The notes: generated by a model not told the origin, from the letters alone. 64,000 nt of DNA from Calditrichota bacterium (GCA_008501765.1 QQUE01000002.1:154520-218519), one strand, 5' to 3'; shown: positions 35,653 to 45,424, counted from the stretch's first letter. Program-made: numbers and translations.

Positions 35653-36602
35653 TCGTTTATTCTTCGTTTTTCCAGTATGACATGGGGAGGAAAAATTTCT
35701 ACGATTTCAACATCGGACAGCGTTTTATACTGTATGCGCAAGCCTTCGCCTGAGTTATTATTATTTGCCTGATGCACATTATTGTAGTCGACAAACAGAT
35801 AGAAATTTTCCGGTTTTAAGCTCAGTAAGTAATTTTCACCCCCAATTACCGTTACGGTTGCCGATGAAGGCAAGGGTATGACTTCCGTTCTCCGTGGGGT
35901 GTTTAAAACCTGAATAGGGATTTCCCTAAATTCAAATTGTAATAGTTTTTGCACATCCGCAGAATAATTTATCTCGATGGTTTCCATGCGTATTCGGGAA
36001 TTCAGTGGGAACTTTTTCAACTCAATTTTGCCCCCGAAAGCCGAAGATTGCCTGGTTAATGATCGCGGCTCGGTCTCAATTTTATCGATCTGCACAAGCC
36101 TTGATTTTGGCCCGCTTAGCGTTATAGAATCCGGGAGTAATTTTATATTCCCAATCAATGTATAACCATCCAGCGGTTCACAGATAATTTGATGACTGAC
36201 CGGGACTTTTTTGTTGATCAGATCGTCTAACACAATTTTAACAGATGTGGGGTGCAAAATACTTTGAACTTCCATGCTTTGACTTAACCGTGGCAAATCA
36301 ACCATGGCGGGTTGAATCACAAGTTCGCGCTCAACATCGACTTCACTGAGGTCGAGTTTCACGGTCGCATCCTCAAAAAACAACAGACTGAAGAGGTATT
36401 TTCCTTCCCCTCCCAGCTTAATTTTAACATTCTGAGGAATTTCATTGACGATGATTTTCCCAACGGGAATATCTGTCACTTGCAAACGAACCTCGACTTC
36501 ATAGGTGTAGTCATTTGCTGTCACGATAAAAAACCAGAAAATCAGCGCAATTCCGAAACATACCAGTTTGATTTTCAGATGTTTTGTAAAAAATAGATTC
36601 AT
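35649..36602 (-). CDS. YbbR-domain membrane protein (CdaR-like)
   Basis: The 317-residue protein has one N-terminal transmembrane helix (about 10-28, LVCFGIALIFWFFIVTAN) and then repeated YbbR domains (beta-rich, with VEVRLQVTDIPVGKI, KKVPVSHQIICEPLDGY, DSITLSGPKSRL). In Firmicutes such proteins (CdaR) activate the diadenylate cyclase CdaA. No cyclase gene lies adjacent here, so the link is only by family. It is the first gene before tsaD. Confidence 0.85.
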   Translation of the reverse strand: MNLFFTKHLKIKLVCFGIALIFWFFIVTANDYTYEVEVRLQVTDIPVGKIIVNEIPQNVKIKLGGEGKYLFSLLFFEDATVKLDLSEVDVERELVIQPAMVDLPRLSQSMEVQSILHPTSVKIVLDDLINKKVPVSHQIICEPLDGYTLIGNIKLLPDSITLSGPKSRLVQIDKIETEPRSLTRQSSAFGGKIELKKFPLNSRIRMETIEINYSADVQKLLQFEFREIPIQVLNTPRRTEVIPLPSSATVTVIGGENYLLSLKPENFYLFVDYNNVHQANNNNSGEGLRIQYKTLSDVEIVEIFPPHVILEKRRINE

Positions 36603-36630
36603 TTGTTTTTATCAATAGCTTAAATTAAAA

Positions 36631-36654
36631 AGGGCAAGAGACAACTCTTACCCT
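36631..36654 (-). terminator. Terminator-like hairpin between rplI and the YbbR gene
   Basis: AGGGTAAGAG and CTCTTGCCCT form a ten-base stem with one mismatch around a four-base loop; on the minus strand TTTTTAATTT follows. Confidence 0.8.
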
Positions 36655-36745
36655 GTTAACACTCATATAACATTACAAGCCAGATAAAACAGCTACTTAA
36701 AATTGAGATATTAAGGTCGGTTATCTAATTTGGAGCCGGTTTTCA

Positions 36746-36797
36746 TTGCAGCGAATCCGAGCAACTCGTTCCATTTATTTCCGGAACAACGCTGCAA
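36746..36797 (-). other. Structured palindrome downstream of rplI
   Basis: TTGCAGCG and CGCTGCAA form a perfect 8-bp outer stem. Inside are two smaller hairpins: GTTCC/GGAAC and CGAG/CTCG, giving a three-way shape on either strand. It lies between the rplI stop and the terminator at 36631. Confidence 0.55.
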
Positions 36798-36839
36798 TTG
36801 AATGCACAGGTCTGATCACTTGTACCTCCATCTCCGTGT

Positions 36840-37283
36840 TTATTGCTTAACAGCCCAAACCTTAACTTTAGCCTCAACATCCGGGTGCAGTCTTACACCA
36901 ACTTCATAAACACCGAGCGCTTTGAGCGGCTCATCAAGCAAAACTTTGCGGCGGTCGATTTCAAAACCTTTCTCGGCGAGTAGTTCAGCAATATTTTGCG
37001 AGGTGATTGCCCCGAAAACTTTCTCTTCTTCACCCACCTGAAGTTCCGCTGTCACAGATGTTGTTTCCAGCTTCGTTTTCAGTTCTTCAGCCTCAGCAAC
37101 GGCGCGGCGTTCTGCAACTTCGTATTGTTTTTTCTCTTGTTCGATAACTTTCATATTGCTCGCAGTTGCCGGCATAGCAATACCATTCGGAACAAGAAAA
37201 TTTCTGGCGAAGCCGCTCTTCACATTGATGATGCTGCCAACTTCGCCTAATTCTGCATATTTTTTCTTAAGAATTACTTTCAT
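36840..37283 (-). CDS. rplI: Ribosomal protein L9
   Basis: From the ATG at 37283 the 147-residue protein starts MKVILKKKYAELGEVGSI, has the N-domain motif GFARNFLVPNG, a long connecting helix and a C-terminal domain ending VKVWAVKQ. A longer reading to 37319 adds 12 residues not seen in the family. It is the last gene of the rpsF-ssb-rpsR-rplI operon. L9 stabilises the large subunit near the L1 stalk. Confidence 0.97.
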   Translation of the reverse strand: MKVILKKKYAELGEVGSIINVKSGFARNFLVPNGIAMPATASNMKVIEQEKKQYEVAERRAVAEAEELKTKLETTSVTAELQVGEEEKVFGAITSQNIAELLAEKGFEIDRRKVLLDEPLKALGVYEVGVRLHPDVEAKVKVWAVKQ

Positions 37284-37359
37284 TCGATTAATTCCCTGAC
37301 TAGTTAGAGTCTTATCCAAAACTTAATAAAGGCATTCACTTTCCGATAAAACAGCTGCC

Positions 37360-37581
37360 CTATCGGTTAATCTCGCGGACAAATGGGATGATTGCCATAT
37401 GACGGGCTCTTTTTACGGAATTGGCAAGCATTCGCTGATGTTTGGCACAATTGCCGCTGGTACGCCTGGGGATAATTTTTCCTTGCTCCGTTAAAAAACG
37501 ATTGAGAAATTTATCGTTTTTATAATCCACAAATGGTATCCCTTCTTCGCAGAAACGGCAAATCCGGCGTTTTTTCATCAT
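37360..37581 (-). CDS. rpsR: Ribosomal protein S18
   Basis: The 73-residue protein has the S18 core: a zinc-type pair CRFCEEG, then [18 protein letters not shown] and [15 protein letters not shown]. It binds S6 on the 30S platform, which is encoded upstream in the same operon. GGAG lies eight bases before the ATG at 37581; a second ATG follows immediately. The cysteines (C9, C12 type) suggest the zinc-binding version of the protein. Confidence 0.97.
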   Translation of the reverse strand: MMKKRRICRFCEEGIPFVDYKNDKFLNRFLTEQGKIIPRRTSGNCAKHQRMLANSVKRARHMAIIPFVREINR

Positions 37582-37594
37582 TTATAAATCTCCT

Positions 37595-38098
37595 TCAAAA
37601 TGTAAGGTCTTCGTAACCAAAGTTAAAATCATCATCCTTGGGGACTCCCGTTTCATCGTTGGATTTCTCCTCGTCGTCGGGCGTCTGATCAATATAATCA
37701 TTCTCGATAGTTGAATCATCATATTTATCATCAAAAGATGCGTCATCATTTTTTCTTTTATTGAGGAACTGGATGCGTCTCGCTTTTATTTCCACCACAT
37801 TTTTGCTCGTACCATCTTCATTTTTCCAGGCTCTGCTCTGCAGCTCCCCGTCGATGACGACAGCACTTCCTTTTTGCAAATTTTGATGGCAGCTCTCAGC
37901 AAGTTTATACCAGGCAACAATGCCAACATAGCAAACGCTTTCACGCCATTGGCCGGTATTATCCTTGAATCGCCGATTTGAGGCGATATAAAAATTAGCA
38001 ACTGGAGTTCCATTTGTCGTGCGGCGAAAGGACGGGGCGCTGGTCAAATTTCCGGCGATCAAAACCATGTTAACATCGGGCATTTTCAATTCGGCCAT
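37595..38098 (-). CDS. ssb: Single-stranded DNA-binding protein
   Basis: Read from the ATG at 38098 (GAGG just upstream) the 167-residue protein has an OB fold with NMVLIAGNLTSAPSFRRT, ANFYIASNRRF and GSAVVIDGELQSRAW, then a disordered Asp-rich tail. The last residues, GYEDLTF, differ from the usual acidic DDDIPF tip that docks partner proteins. It is the second gene of the ribosomal operon. SSB coats unwound DNA during replication and repair. Confidence 0.95.
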   Translation of the reverse strand: MAELKMPDVNMVLIAGNLTSAPSFRRTTNGTPVANFYIASNRRFKDNTGQWRESVCYVGIVAWYKLAESCHQNLQKGSAVVIDGELQSRAWKNEDGTSKNVVEIKARRIQFLNKRKNDDASFDDKYDDSTIENDYIDQTPDDEEKSNDETGVPKDDDFNFGYEDLTF

Positions 38099-38163
38099 TG
38101 CACACCTCACACTACACTTTGCTTCAACATATTATCACCTTATTGCGAACAAAAGGTGTTGTA

Positions 38164-38751
38164 TTATTTCTTCTCTTCGGTAGATTCCGCTTCCTGATCT
38201 TCCACTGGCAGTTCTGCGGCCGGCTGAACAACTTCTTCTGCAGCTTCTTCCACAGCTTCGACTTCAGGCTCAGTTGCTGTATCGGTGACTTCCACTTCCG
38301 CTTGTGGTTCTTCAGCGGGTTTTTCCTCTGTGGGCGCCACTTCGGCTGCTACTGGCTCAGTGCTTTCTTTTTTGGCTTCTACCGGTGCTGCCGGGGTCGG
38401 TTCACTTTCTGCTTTCGCCGCTTCTTCGTTCATTTTCGCGGCTTTTTCTTCAGCAGATATTTGGTTTTTATCAACTTTTAGCGTTAAATAGCGCAATACA
38501 TTTTCGCTGAGGCGATACTCACGCTCCAATAAAGCTATAAGCTGGCCAGGCCCTGTAAATCGAATAAAAACATAATAGCCATACTGTTTTTTATTGATCT
38601 CATAGGCGAGACGTTTTTTACCCAAGTCTGTTGTATCAACAATTTCACCACCATGATTGGTGATAAAACTATTCACATTCTTTATTCGGTCCTCAATCTC
38701 TTCACTTTTTGATTGAGAATCAAAAACGATTGCAGTTTCGTACAGTTGCAA
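38164..38751 (-). CDS. rpsF: Ribosomal protein S6 with long acidic extension
   Basis: Residues 1-95 are S6 (YETAIVFD, EINKKQYGYYVFIRFTG, LTLKVD). The remaining 100 residues are low-complexity Ala/Glu/Pro/Val with no fold, which almost doubles the protein. S6 in some bacteria carries glutamates added after translation; here acidic residues are genetically encoded. The start is a TTG at 38751 with AGGAG eight bases upstream. It is the first gene of the operon. Confidence 0.95.
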   Translation of the reverse strand: MQLYETAIVFDSQSKSEEIEDRIKNVNSFITNHGGEIVDTTDLGKKRLAYEINKKQYGYYVFIRFTGPGQLIALLEREYRLSENVLRYLTLKVDKNQISAEEKAAKMNEEAAKAESEPTPAAPVEAKKESTEPVAAEVAPTEEKPAEEPQAEVEVTDTATEPEVEAVEEAAEEVVQPAAELPVEDQEAESTEEKK

Positions 38752-38849
38752 AATAAATTCTCCTGATTATTTTTACTATTGCAAATTTTTCAATTACCCG
38801 CGTCAAGTCTAATGAGGTTTTGAAATTACTTATATTTTAACAAACAACT

Positions 38850-38893
38850 GACTTGCTTTTAAAAAAATTGCGAAATCTTCTTAAAAGCAAGTC
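38850..38893 (-). terminator. Perfect 13-bp hairpin after hppA
   Basis: GACTTGCTTTTAA and TTAAAAGCAAGTC form a perfect inverted repeat around an 18-base loop. On the minus strand the T tract after it is weak, so this may be a terminator or an mRNA-stabilising hairpin. Confidence 0.6.
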
Positions 38894-38922
38894 GCACCTT
38901 TATTGCATCAATAATGGTGCGA
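38892..38922 (-). other. Hairpin across the hppA stop codon
   Basis: TCGCACC-TTATTG pairs with CAATAA-GGTGCGA (13 pairs, one mismatch, three-base loop). It includes the stop codon and touches the hairpin at 38850-38893. Confidence 0.55.
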
Positions 38923-41089
38923 TTACCAGAGAGATAACGCTCATTAATTTGATCAATATATTTAGTGATGGGCCGGAAGTGTCCTTGAATGGATCCCCGA
39001 CTGTATCGCCAACAACAGCCGCTTTGTGTGGGTCAGATCCTTTCCCGTATTCCACACCATCAATCGTCACACCTTCTTCAATCATCTTCTTGGCATTATC
39101 CCACGCGCCGCCAGCGTTTGACTGAAAAATAGCGAGCAAAACACCCGTTACAGTAACACCGGCGAGCAAGCCGCCGAGCATTTCTGCGCCACCAAGAAAT
39201 CCAACTACAACAGGTGAACTCACTGCCATAAGGCCGGGAACAATCATCTGCCGGATGGCTGAAGTTGTAGAAATTTCAACGCACTTGCCATATTCAGCAG
39301 CGCCATCAGCCGCAGTGAATGTTTTTTGATCCGAAGCGGACCACTTATCAAAATCTTTCCCGTCATTTTTGCGCATGACTTCCAAGGCCGCTTTCAGAAC
39401 CGGAATGTCTTTAAATTGACGCCGTACTTCCTGGATCATCGCCATTGCCGAACGTCCGACAGCCTGCATTGCCATTGCTGAGAATAGCATTGGCAACATG
39501 CCGCCGAGAAAAAGACCAGCCATAACGTTTGCCTTGGAAATATCAATCGTTTTAATATGGGCTGAAGTCATATAAGCGCCAAACAAGGCAAGAGAAGTCA
39601 GGGCTGCGGAACCGATTGCAAAACCTTTTCCAATGGCAGCTGTCGTGTTCCCGACCGCATCCAGTTTGTCGGTGCGCGAACGCACTTCTTTTGGCAGTTC
39701 AGACATTTCAGCGATACCGCCGGCGTTGTCAGAAATTGGGCCGTAAGCATCAACTGCGAGCTGGATTCCGGTATTTGAGAGCATACCGACGGCTGCGATG
39801 GCTATCCCATACAATCCGGCAAATTCGAAGGCTGCGATAATTGAGAATGCCAAAACGATAATCGGCATTGCTGTCGATTTCATCCCGAGCGCGAGGCCGG
39901 CAATAATATTCGTGGCTGCGCCGGTGACCGATTGATTTACCAAAGCAACAACTGGTTTTTTCTCCGTGCCTGTGTAAAACTCCGTGATAATTCCAATCAA
40001 AACACCAGCAATCAGGCCAACGACAGTGGCCCAGAATATGCCGGTTGCAGAATAAGTTTTCACACCACCAAAAAGAGCGTCATCAAATGTCCAGCTTGCT
40101 GGCAACAGCCATTGGATTATAATCCAGGCGGCAATTATCATTAAAATTGCAGAGCCAAATTCACCGATGTTCAAAGCTTTTTGCGGGCTGCCACCTTCTT
40201 TCACTTTAACGAAAAAGGTACCAAGAATGGACATAAAAATACCGGTTCCTGCAAGCATAAGTGGAAGCAAAACAGCCGAAAGGCCACCGAAATTATCAAC
40301 AAATCCGGTGCCGATAAATGCGGCTCCCAAAACCATGGCACTGATAATTGAGCCAACATAGGATTCGAACAAATCAGCACCCATCCCGGCTACATCACCA
40401 ACATTATCGCCAACGTTATCTGCGATCGTTGCCGGATTCAAAGGGTGATCTTCAGGAATTCCAGCTTCAACTTTTCCAACCAGATCAGCACCAACATCCG
40501 CTGCTTTGGTATAAATGCCGCCGCCAACACGTGCAAAAAGTGCAATCGACGATGCCCCAAAAGAAAATCCGGTGATTATGGTGATGACACGAACAACACT
40601 TGTTCCTTCGATGCCAAAAATTTGGCTGTAAAGAAGGAATAGTGTACTTAAACCAACAACGCCAAGTCCAACAACGCCCATGCCCATAACCGCACCGCCA
40701 GAAAAAGCAATTTCCAAGGCTGCGCCAAGGCTTTTGCGTGCAGCATTTGTTGTCCGAACATTTGCTTTTGTGGCGACTTTCATTCCAATAAATCCAGCCA
40801 GCGCAGAACAGAGCGCCCCGACAATAAATGATAATGCAACAAACGGATGGGAAATTTCCGGATTGGCGCTCACACCCAAAAGAATGGCAACAGCGACAAC
40901 AAATACAGAGAGGACTCTATATTCTGCCTTTAAAAAAGCCATTGCTCCTTCGGAAATATGAGCCGCGATGACGGCCATTTTATCCGTACCAACATCTTGC
41001 TTTGACACCCACGCTGAGCGCCAGAAAGTATAAATCAAACCAATAATACCAGCAATTAAAGTGAATAATACGAGTGTCTGAACATTCAC
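38900..41089 (-). CDS. hppA: Membrane-bound ion-translocating pyrophosphatase
   Basis: The 729-residue protein has about 16 transmembrane helices and the pyrophosphate-binding motifs [13 protein letters not shown] and [14 protein letters not shown], plus a second acidic cluster, [14 protein letters not shown]. The segment [18 protein letters not shown] has Ala at the position that is Lys in potassium-independent enzymes, so it should be potassium-dependent. It hydrolyses pyrophosphate to pump protons or sodium ions; the ion cannot be decided without modelling. It is alone between pth and rpsF. Confidence 0.96.
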   Translation of the reverse strand: MNVQTLVLFTLIAGIIGLIYTFWRSAWVSKQDVGTDKMAVIAAHISEGAMAFLKAEYRVLSVFVVAVAILLGVSANPEISHPFVALSFIVGALCSALAGFIGMKVATKANVRTTNAARKSLGAALEIAFSGGAVMGMGVVGLGVVGLSTLFLLYSQIFGIEGTSVVRVITIITGFSFGASSIALFARVGGGIYTKAADVGADLVGKVEAGIPEDHPLNPATIADNVGDNVGDVAGMGADLFESYVGSIISAMVLGAAFIGTGFVDNFGGLSAVLLPLMLAGTGIFMSILGTFFVKVKEGGSPQKALNIGEFGSAILMIIAAWIIIQWLLPASWTFDDALFGGVKTYSATGIFWATVVGLIAGVLIGIITEFYTGTEKKPVVALVNQSVTGAATNIIAGLALGMKSTAMPIIVLAFSIIAAFEFAGLYGIAIAAVGMLSNTGIQLAVDAYGPISDNAGGIAEMSELPKEVRSRTDKLDAVGNTTAAIGKGFAIGSAALTSLALFGAYMTSAHIKTIDISKANVMAGLFLGGMLPMLFSAMAMQAVGRSAMAMIQEVRRQFKDIPVLKAALEVMRKNDGKDFDKWSASDQKTFTAADGAAEYGKCVEISTTSAIRQMIVPGLMAVSSPVVVGFLGGAEMLGGLLAGVTVTGVLLAIFQSNAGGAWDNAKKMIEEGVTIDGVEYGKGSDPHKAAVVGDTVGDPFKDTSGPSLNILIKLMSVISLVIAPLLMQ

Positions 41090-41187
41090 GTAAAACTTCC
41101 TCCAATTTTGAATATTGTTAATTATAAACAGACAAAACAGCTATCTGTTAATTATTTTTTAAATTATTTATGATAAAAATGCACCAT

Positions 41188-41751
41188 TTAATTTTGATTA
41201 AAACTATTCATCGCGTGGATTATATCTGTTTCAATAAAATCCTGCACTGCATCAGCAGCACGCTCGGAAAAGGCGCCAAGACTTTTTTTCTCCGCCGCAG
41301 AAAACTGCGACAGCACAAATTTTGCTGAATCCTGGACGCTGTGATCGCTGCCAATTCCTAAACGCAATCGTGGTATATCGCTCGTGCCCATGCATTGAAA
41401 AACAGACGCCAAACCGTTGTGCCCTCCATCACGGCCTTTTTCCCGGATACGGATGTGGGTGAATGGAATATTATAATCATCTGTAATTATTAAAATATTT
41501 CCCGGTTCAACATCCCAATAGTCTGCTGCATGTCGCACAGCTTCACCGCTGAGGTTCATAAAACTCATCGGTTTAAGCAGAATTATATTTTTCGCCTGAT
41601 AGATATATTTGCTGTACAGATAATTTCCCTTCCCACTTCGAAATGATAAGCTATTTCGACGGGCAAGTTCATCAATTACCATGAAACCCATATTATGGCG
41701 AGTGAACTCATATTTTGGCCCGGGATTTCCCAGGCCACAAATGAGATACAT
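41188..41751 (-). CDS. pth: Peptidyl-tRNA hydrolase
   Basis: The 187-residue protein shows GLGNPGPKYEFTRHNMGF with the catalytic His, LLKPMSFMNLSGEAV and ITDDYNIPF with the Asp, as well as GGHNGL. It releases tRNA from dropped peptidyl-tRNAs. It lies downstream of rplY in the conserved prs-rplY-pth order. Confidence 0.97.
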   Translation of the reverse strand: MYLICGLGNPGPKYEFTRHNMGFMVIDELARRNSLSFRSGKGNYLYSKYIYQAKNIILLKPMSFMNLSGEAVRHAADYWDVEPGNILIITDDYNIPFTHIRIREKGRDGGHNGLASVFQCMGTSDIPRLRLGIGSDHSVQDSAKFVLSQFSAAEKKSLGAFSERAADAVQDFIETDIIHAMNSFNQN

Positions 41752-41876
41752 AGATTAAAATTTTCTCTCTAAGAAATGTAAGTTTGGATAGCGCCCGGTC
41801 TGGAAAAGATTGCTTGGAATCTTTGCGTTTGCCGATTTTACGGGGAAAAACGCACCGGATTGGGCCTAATCAATAA

Positions 41877-42512
41877 TTATTCTTCACTGTCTGTTTCTGT
41901 TTCTTCTTCAGTTTCAGCTGCTTCTTCGGTTTCTTCGGCTTCTTCTTCGTCTTCTTCAACGACAAGCTTCGGCGCCGTAATGGATACGACAACACTTTGA
42001 TCGTCGGTAATGATCTCACCATTCTCAAATTCGAGGGCTGAAACGTTTAGTGAATCATGAAGATTGAGCTCTGATACATCAATTTTAAATGATTCGGGAA
42101 TATCCATCGGCAATGCTTCAATATCAACCTGGCGTAAAATGAACTGTAAAATACCACCCTGCTCCTTCACTCCAATAGGTTCGCCGACCAACTGAATTGG
42201 CACAGTTGAAGTTACTTTTTCATCCATTTTCACGCCCATGAAATCGACATGAAGTGGTTCATCAGTCACCGGATCCCACTGCACATCCCGAATAATCGAT
42301 GGCAGCTTTTTACCCTTTTTAATATCGAGGGTTATAACCTGAGCATCGCTTTTATAGCTGGTGAGAAAATTCTTTTTTTCGATGCTCAACGCCAAACTCT
42401 CCTGGCCATGAATGTAATAAATAGCCGGGATTTCATCTGATCGACGCAGCGCTTTGGCTACTTTTTTTCCAGATTCTGTCCGGATAACAGCAGATAATTT
42501 TGCTTCACTCAT
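41877..42512 (-). CDS. rplY: Ribosomal protein L25, TL5/Ctc type
   Basis: The 211-residue protein has an L25 domain (residues 1-95, with VAKALRRSDEIPAIYY) and the C-terminal TL5 domain (DVSELNLHDSLNVSALEF). It ends in an acidic tail of Glu and Asp. It binds 5S rRNA. Its neighbours are prs upstream and pth downstream, as in Bacillus (ctc). Confidence 0.95.
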   Translation of the reverse strand: MSEAKLSAVIRTESGKKVAKALRRSDEIPAIYYIHGQESLALSIEKKNFLTSYKSDAQVITLDIKKGKKLPSIIRDVQWDPVTDEPLHVDFMGVKMDEKVTSTVPIQLVGEPIGVKEQGGILQFILRQVDIEALPMDIPESFKIDVSELNLHDSLNVSALEFENGEIITDDQSVVVSITAPKLVVEEDEEEAEETEEAAETEEETETDSEE

Positions 42513-42535
42513 AAAATTGGACCTATCACTTTGAT

Positions 42536-43486
42536 TTAATCAGTTGTATCAAATAGCGAGCTAATCGATTCTTCGTTATGAATGCGCATAATCGCACGAC
42601 CGAAGATTTCAGCAACGCTAAGTACTTTTATTTTTTCAATTTTCTTGTTTTTAGCCGCTAACGGTATTGTGTCGGTAACCAGCATGCTGGTAATTTCAGA
42701 GTCCGCAATTCTCTCCGCCGCATTGCCAGATAAAATCGGATGTGTACAAGCAGCATAAATATTTTTCGCGCCACGTTCTTTCAGATACTGTGCGCCGGCG
42801 ACAAGAGTACCACCCGTGTCACAAATATCATCAAATAAAAGAACATTTTTGCCCTTAACATCGCCGATAATGTGCATGACTTCGGCCACATTCGGTTTCG
42901 GGCGGCGTTTATCGATGATCGCGATGGGGAGATGCAAACGCTTTGCGTAAGCGCGTGCTCTCCGTGTCCCGCCAATGTCTGGCGATACGATGACAAAATC
43001 ACTCAAATTCATTTCTTTGAAATGCTCGATAAATACGGCCGAGGCATAAAGATGGTCTAACGGGATATCAAAAAAACCTTGAATTTGTGGCGCATGCATA
43101 TCCATTGCCAGGATTCGATCAACACCAGCTGTCGTTAGCAAATTGGCAACAAGCTTGGCCGTTATTGCAACCCGTGGCTGATCCTTTCGATCCTGCCTGG
43201 CATACCCGAAATATGGGATTACCGCCGTAATGCGTTTCGCGGAGGCACGCCTTGCAGCATCAACCATCACGAGCAGCTCCAATAAATTCCCTGCCGGCGC
43301 GCATGTAGGCTGCACGATAAACAAATCGACACCACGAATATTTTCTTTGAACTGTACCCAAATTTCACCGTCATTAAATTCTCGAATTTGGATTTCCCCA
43401 AGTTCAAGTTCGATAAAGGAGGCGATTTTTTGTGCTACCTCGGGATGTGCTCGCCCGGTAAAAACTTTCGGATGTCTTAAGGTCAT
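42536..43486 (-). CDS. prs: Ribose-phosphate pyrophosphokinase (PRPP synthetase)
   Basis: The 316-residue protein is a class I enzyme: FNDGEIWVQFKENIRG, FGYARQDRKDQPR, DMHAPQIQGFFDIP and the PRPP loop DDICDTGGTL. It makes PRPP from ribose 5-phosphate and ATP, feeding nucleotide, His and Trp synthesis. It is about 110 bases downstream of tRNA-Gln. Confidence 0.97.
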   Translation of the reverse strand: MTLRHPKVFTGRAHPEVAQKIASFIELELGEIQIREFNDGEIWVQFKENIRGVDLFIVQPTCAPAGNLLELLVMVDAARRASAKRITAVIPYFGYARQDRKDQPRVAITAKLVANLLTTAGVDRILAMDMHAPQIQGFFDIPLDHLYASAVFIEHFKEMNLSDFVIVSPDIGGTRRARAYAKRLHLPIAIIDKRRPKPNVAEVMHIIGDVKGKNVLLFDDICDTGGTLVAGAQYLKERGAKNIYAACTHPILSGNAAERIADSEITSMLVTDTIPLAAKNKKIEKIKVLSVAEIFGRAIMRIHNEESISSLFDTTD

Positions 43487-43537
43487 TGATCAGATCGCAT
43501 CATGTGTCTATGCTTCATTGAGTGACTTTATAAGAAA

Positions 43538-43568
43538 AATGACGAAGATCATGCTGAACTTCGTCATT
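43538..43568 (-). terminator. Rho-independent terminator of tRNA-Gln
   Basis: AATGACGAAG and CTTCGTCATT form a perfect 10-bp stem around an 11-base loop. TTTCTTA follows on the minus strand and a T run lies on the plus side too. Confidence 0.75.
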
Positions 43569-43598
43569 ACAATTCTTTTTTTTGCATCAAATATCCAG

Positions 43599-43671
43599 CT
43601 GAGGCGGGAGGACTCGAACCTCCGAATGCAGGAACCAAAATCCTGTGCCTTGCCAACTTGGCGACGCCCCA
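43599..43671 (-). tRNA. tRNA-Gln (anticodon TTG)
   Basis: The minus strand reads TGGGGCGTCGCCAAGTTGG at the 5' end, the anticodon stem-loop CAGGA-TTTTGGT-TCCTG, T-loop TTCGAGT and acceptor CGCCTCA with discriminator G. The T1-A72 pair is a hallmark of tRNA-Gln. No CCA is encoded. Confidence 0.95.
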
Positions 43672-43762
43672 TCATGTTCTTTCACTCAAAAATCATTGAG
43701 CAAACAGAAAATAATATAGCATCTTTTTGGCCTGAATGCAAGAAATAATTTGAGATTGTTCT

Positions 43763-44074
43763 CTAAGCAGATATCGCTGCAATCGTTTTTAAAACATCCT
43801 CCTCAATTTCTAATCCTTCGGCCTCCAACACGCGCTTATACTCTTCCATAATTTCACGCTCGATAAGCGCACGAAACTGGTTGTTGATTGGATGAGCGAT
43901 ATCACGATAGGCGCCGTCACTCATTTTACGGCTTGGCATGCTGACAAAATACCCGGTTGCTCCTTTAATTACTTTCATGCCGCGAACGACAAAACAATCG
44001 TCGAAAGTAACGTTCACAAAAGCTTTTAGTTTGTCCTCGTCCCGAATACTGATGGTGATTTCAGTAATTTCCAT
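43763..44074 (-). CDS. spoVG: SpoVG family RNA/DNA-binding regulator
   Basis: The 103-residue protein matches SpoVG along its length: ITEITISIRDEDKLKAFV, VTFDDCFVVRGMKVI, FVSMPSRKMSDGAYRDIAHP. Homologues bind nucleic acids and tune gene expression in several phyla. It lies between ispE and tRNA-Gln, as in the Bacillus order. Confidence 0.95.
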   Translation of the reverse strand: MEITEITISIRDEDKLKAFVNVTFDDCFVVRGMKVIKGATGYFVSMPSRKMSDGAYRDIAHPINNQFRALIEREIMEEYKRVLEAEGLEIEEDVLKTIAAISA

Positions 44075-44129
44075 TCATCCTCCATCCTGAAAATAGCGGG
44101 GTGCTTTCTACTCACCCACATGATGACAG

Positions 44130-45032
44130 TTAGTTTTGACTTTCCAATTCGCGCAAACCCCAATATATTGGCTCTACTAAATTGCACTGAACAGGGGACC
44201 GAATTGCGCTGGCTGCTTTTTCAGCGGTTTTTCGATCTGAAAATATACCAAAAACTGTTGATCCACTTCCGGATAAACTGGCATAATCGGCACCCAAACT
44301 GTAAAGCATTGCTTTCAATGCTTTCAGTTGGGGGTATTCCAAAAAGACAATTTCTTCAAAATCATTTTCAATATTTTCGCGCCAGGCAGCAAGGCTAGTC
44401 TTGGATACAAACGAACCTAAATTAATATTCCTGGATTTTCTTATCAAGTCCAATCTAACTTTTGAATAAGCCCAATGCGTCGAAACGGATATTCCTGGGC
44501 TCACCAAAAGTATCTTAAAATCAAATTTATTTTCAATTGAACTCAACTTTTCACCAATTCCCGTGGCGAAAACCAATCCACCATCAATGAAAAACGGGAC
44601 ATCGGCTCCGAGCTTTGCGCCCAATATCCGTAATTGAGCTGAATTCAGTGGGCACCCGAGCGCATGATTTATTCCCAAAAGCGCGACGGCAGCATTGCTA
44701 CTACCTCCACCCAATCCGGCACCAATTGGGATTTTTTTCTCCAAAGTTATGGAGACCGAGATGTTTGTTTCTATTTTTGCTAAAAATAGACTGGCCGCTC
44801 TGTAAACCAGATTCTCTTTATCAGAATGCAGTTCAGGATTGCCACTAACAGCCAAATCAATAGTGGTGTTTCCGGATTTGCTAAACTCAAAATGCAAGTA
44901 ATCACACAATCCAACTTGCTGGAATACCGTCGCCAATTCGTGGTAACCATCCAAACGCTTTCCCGTTATATGAAGGCCCAAATTTATCTTGGCATATGAC
45001 GGCAAACTGAACCGCAGATTGGAGGGGATCAT
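44130..45032 (-). CDS. ispE: 4-diphosphocytidyl-2-C-methylerythritol kinase
   Basis: The 300-residue GHMP kinase has AKINLGLHITGKRLDGYHEL at the N-terminus and the ATP loop PIGAGLGGGSSNAAVALL, and a C-terminal SGSGSTVFGIF. It phosphorylates CDP-methylerythritol in the MEP isoprenoid pathway. Its start ATG is at 45032. Confidence 0.96.
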   Translation of the reverse strand: MIPSNLRFSLPSYAKINLGLHITGKRLDGYHELATVFQQVGLCDYLHFEFSKSGNTTIDLAVSGNPELHSDKENLVYRAASLFLAKIETNISVSITLEKKIPIGAGLGGGSSNAAVALLGINHALGCPLNSAQLRILGAKLGADVPFFIDGGLVFATGIGEKLSSIENKFDFKILLVSPGISVSTHWAYSKVRLDLIRKSRNINLGSFVSKTSLAAWRENIENDFEEIVFLEYPQLKALKAMLYSLGADYASLSGSGSTVFGIFSDRKTAEKAASAIRSPVQCNLVEPIYWGLRELESQN

Positions 45033-45424
45033 GTAGTACTTTTTAAAATAAACCTACAATTTATTTGTATTGGAAATTGATTCAATCAATTTAATGGATG
45101 GAAAATACTTTTACATTCCATTTTTACCCGACAAGGCTGAATAAAATTGAACAATTTGGAATTGAGAATTCGCGCATTCCCGTAACCACATTTTCCAAAA
45201 AGCATTCTATAAGCCAATGATTATTTGCTCTATAAAATAAATGAAAACAATGATATTCAATGGGATATAAAAAAGAACGTCTCAAAGTATATAAATTACA
45301 ACTTATTGTCAACTATTTTAATAGGTTACTTTATATAAAATAAGAAAAACTTGCATATTGGCTAAGGTATCTTTAAATTTTATGTCTTTTAATCAAGCGA
45401 AAAACCTGAGAAATTAGAATCAAT
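45033..45424. other. Divergent AT-rich promoter region between ispE and lpxH
   Basis: No gene is visible. A possible promoter toward lpxH is TTGTCA (45306-45311) with TTTATA (45330-45335) at 18-base spacing. A small hairpin ATGGAA/TTCCAT lies near 45092-45120. Nothing else stands out. Confidence 0.4.
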
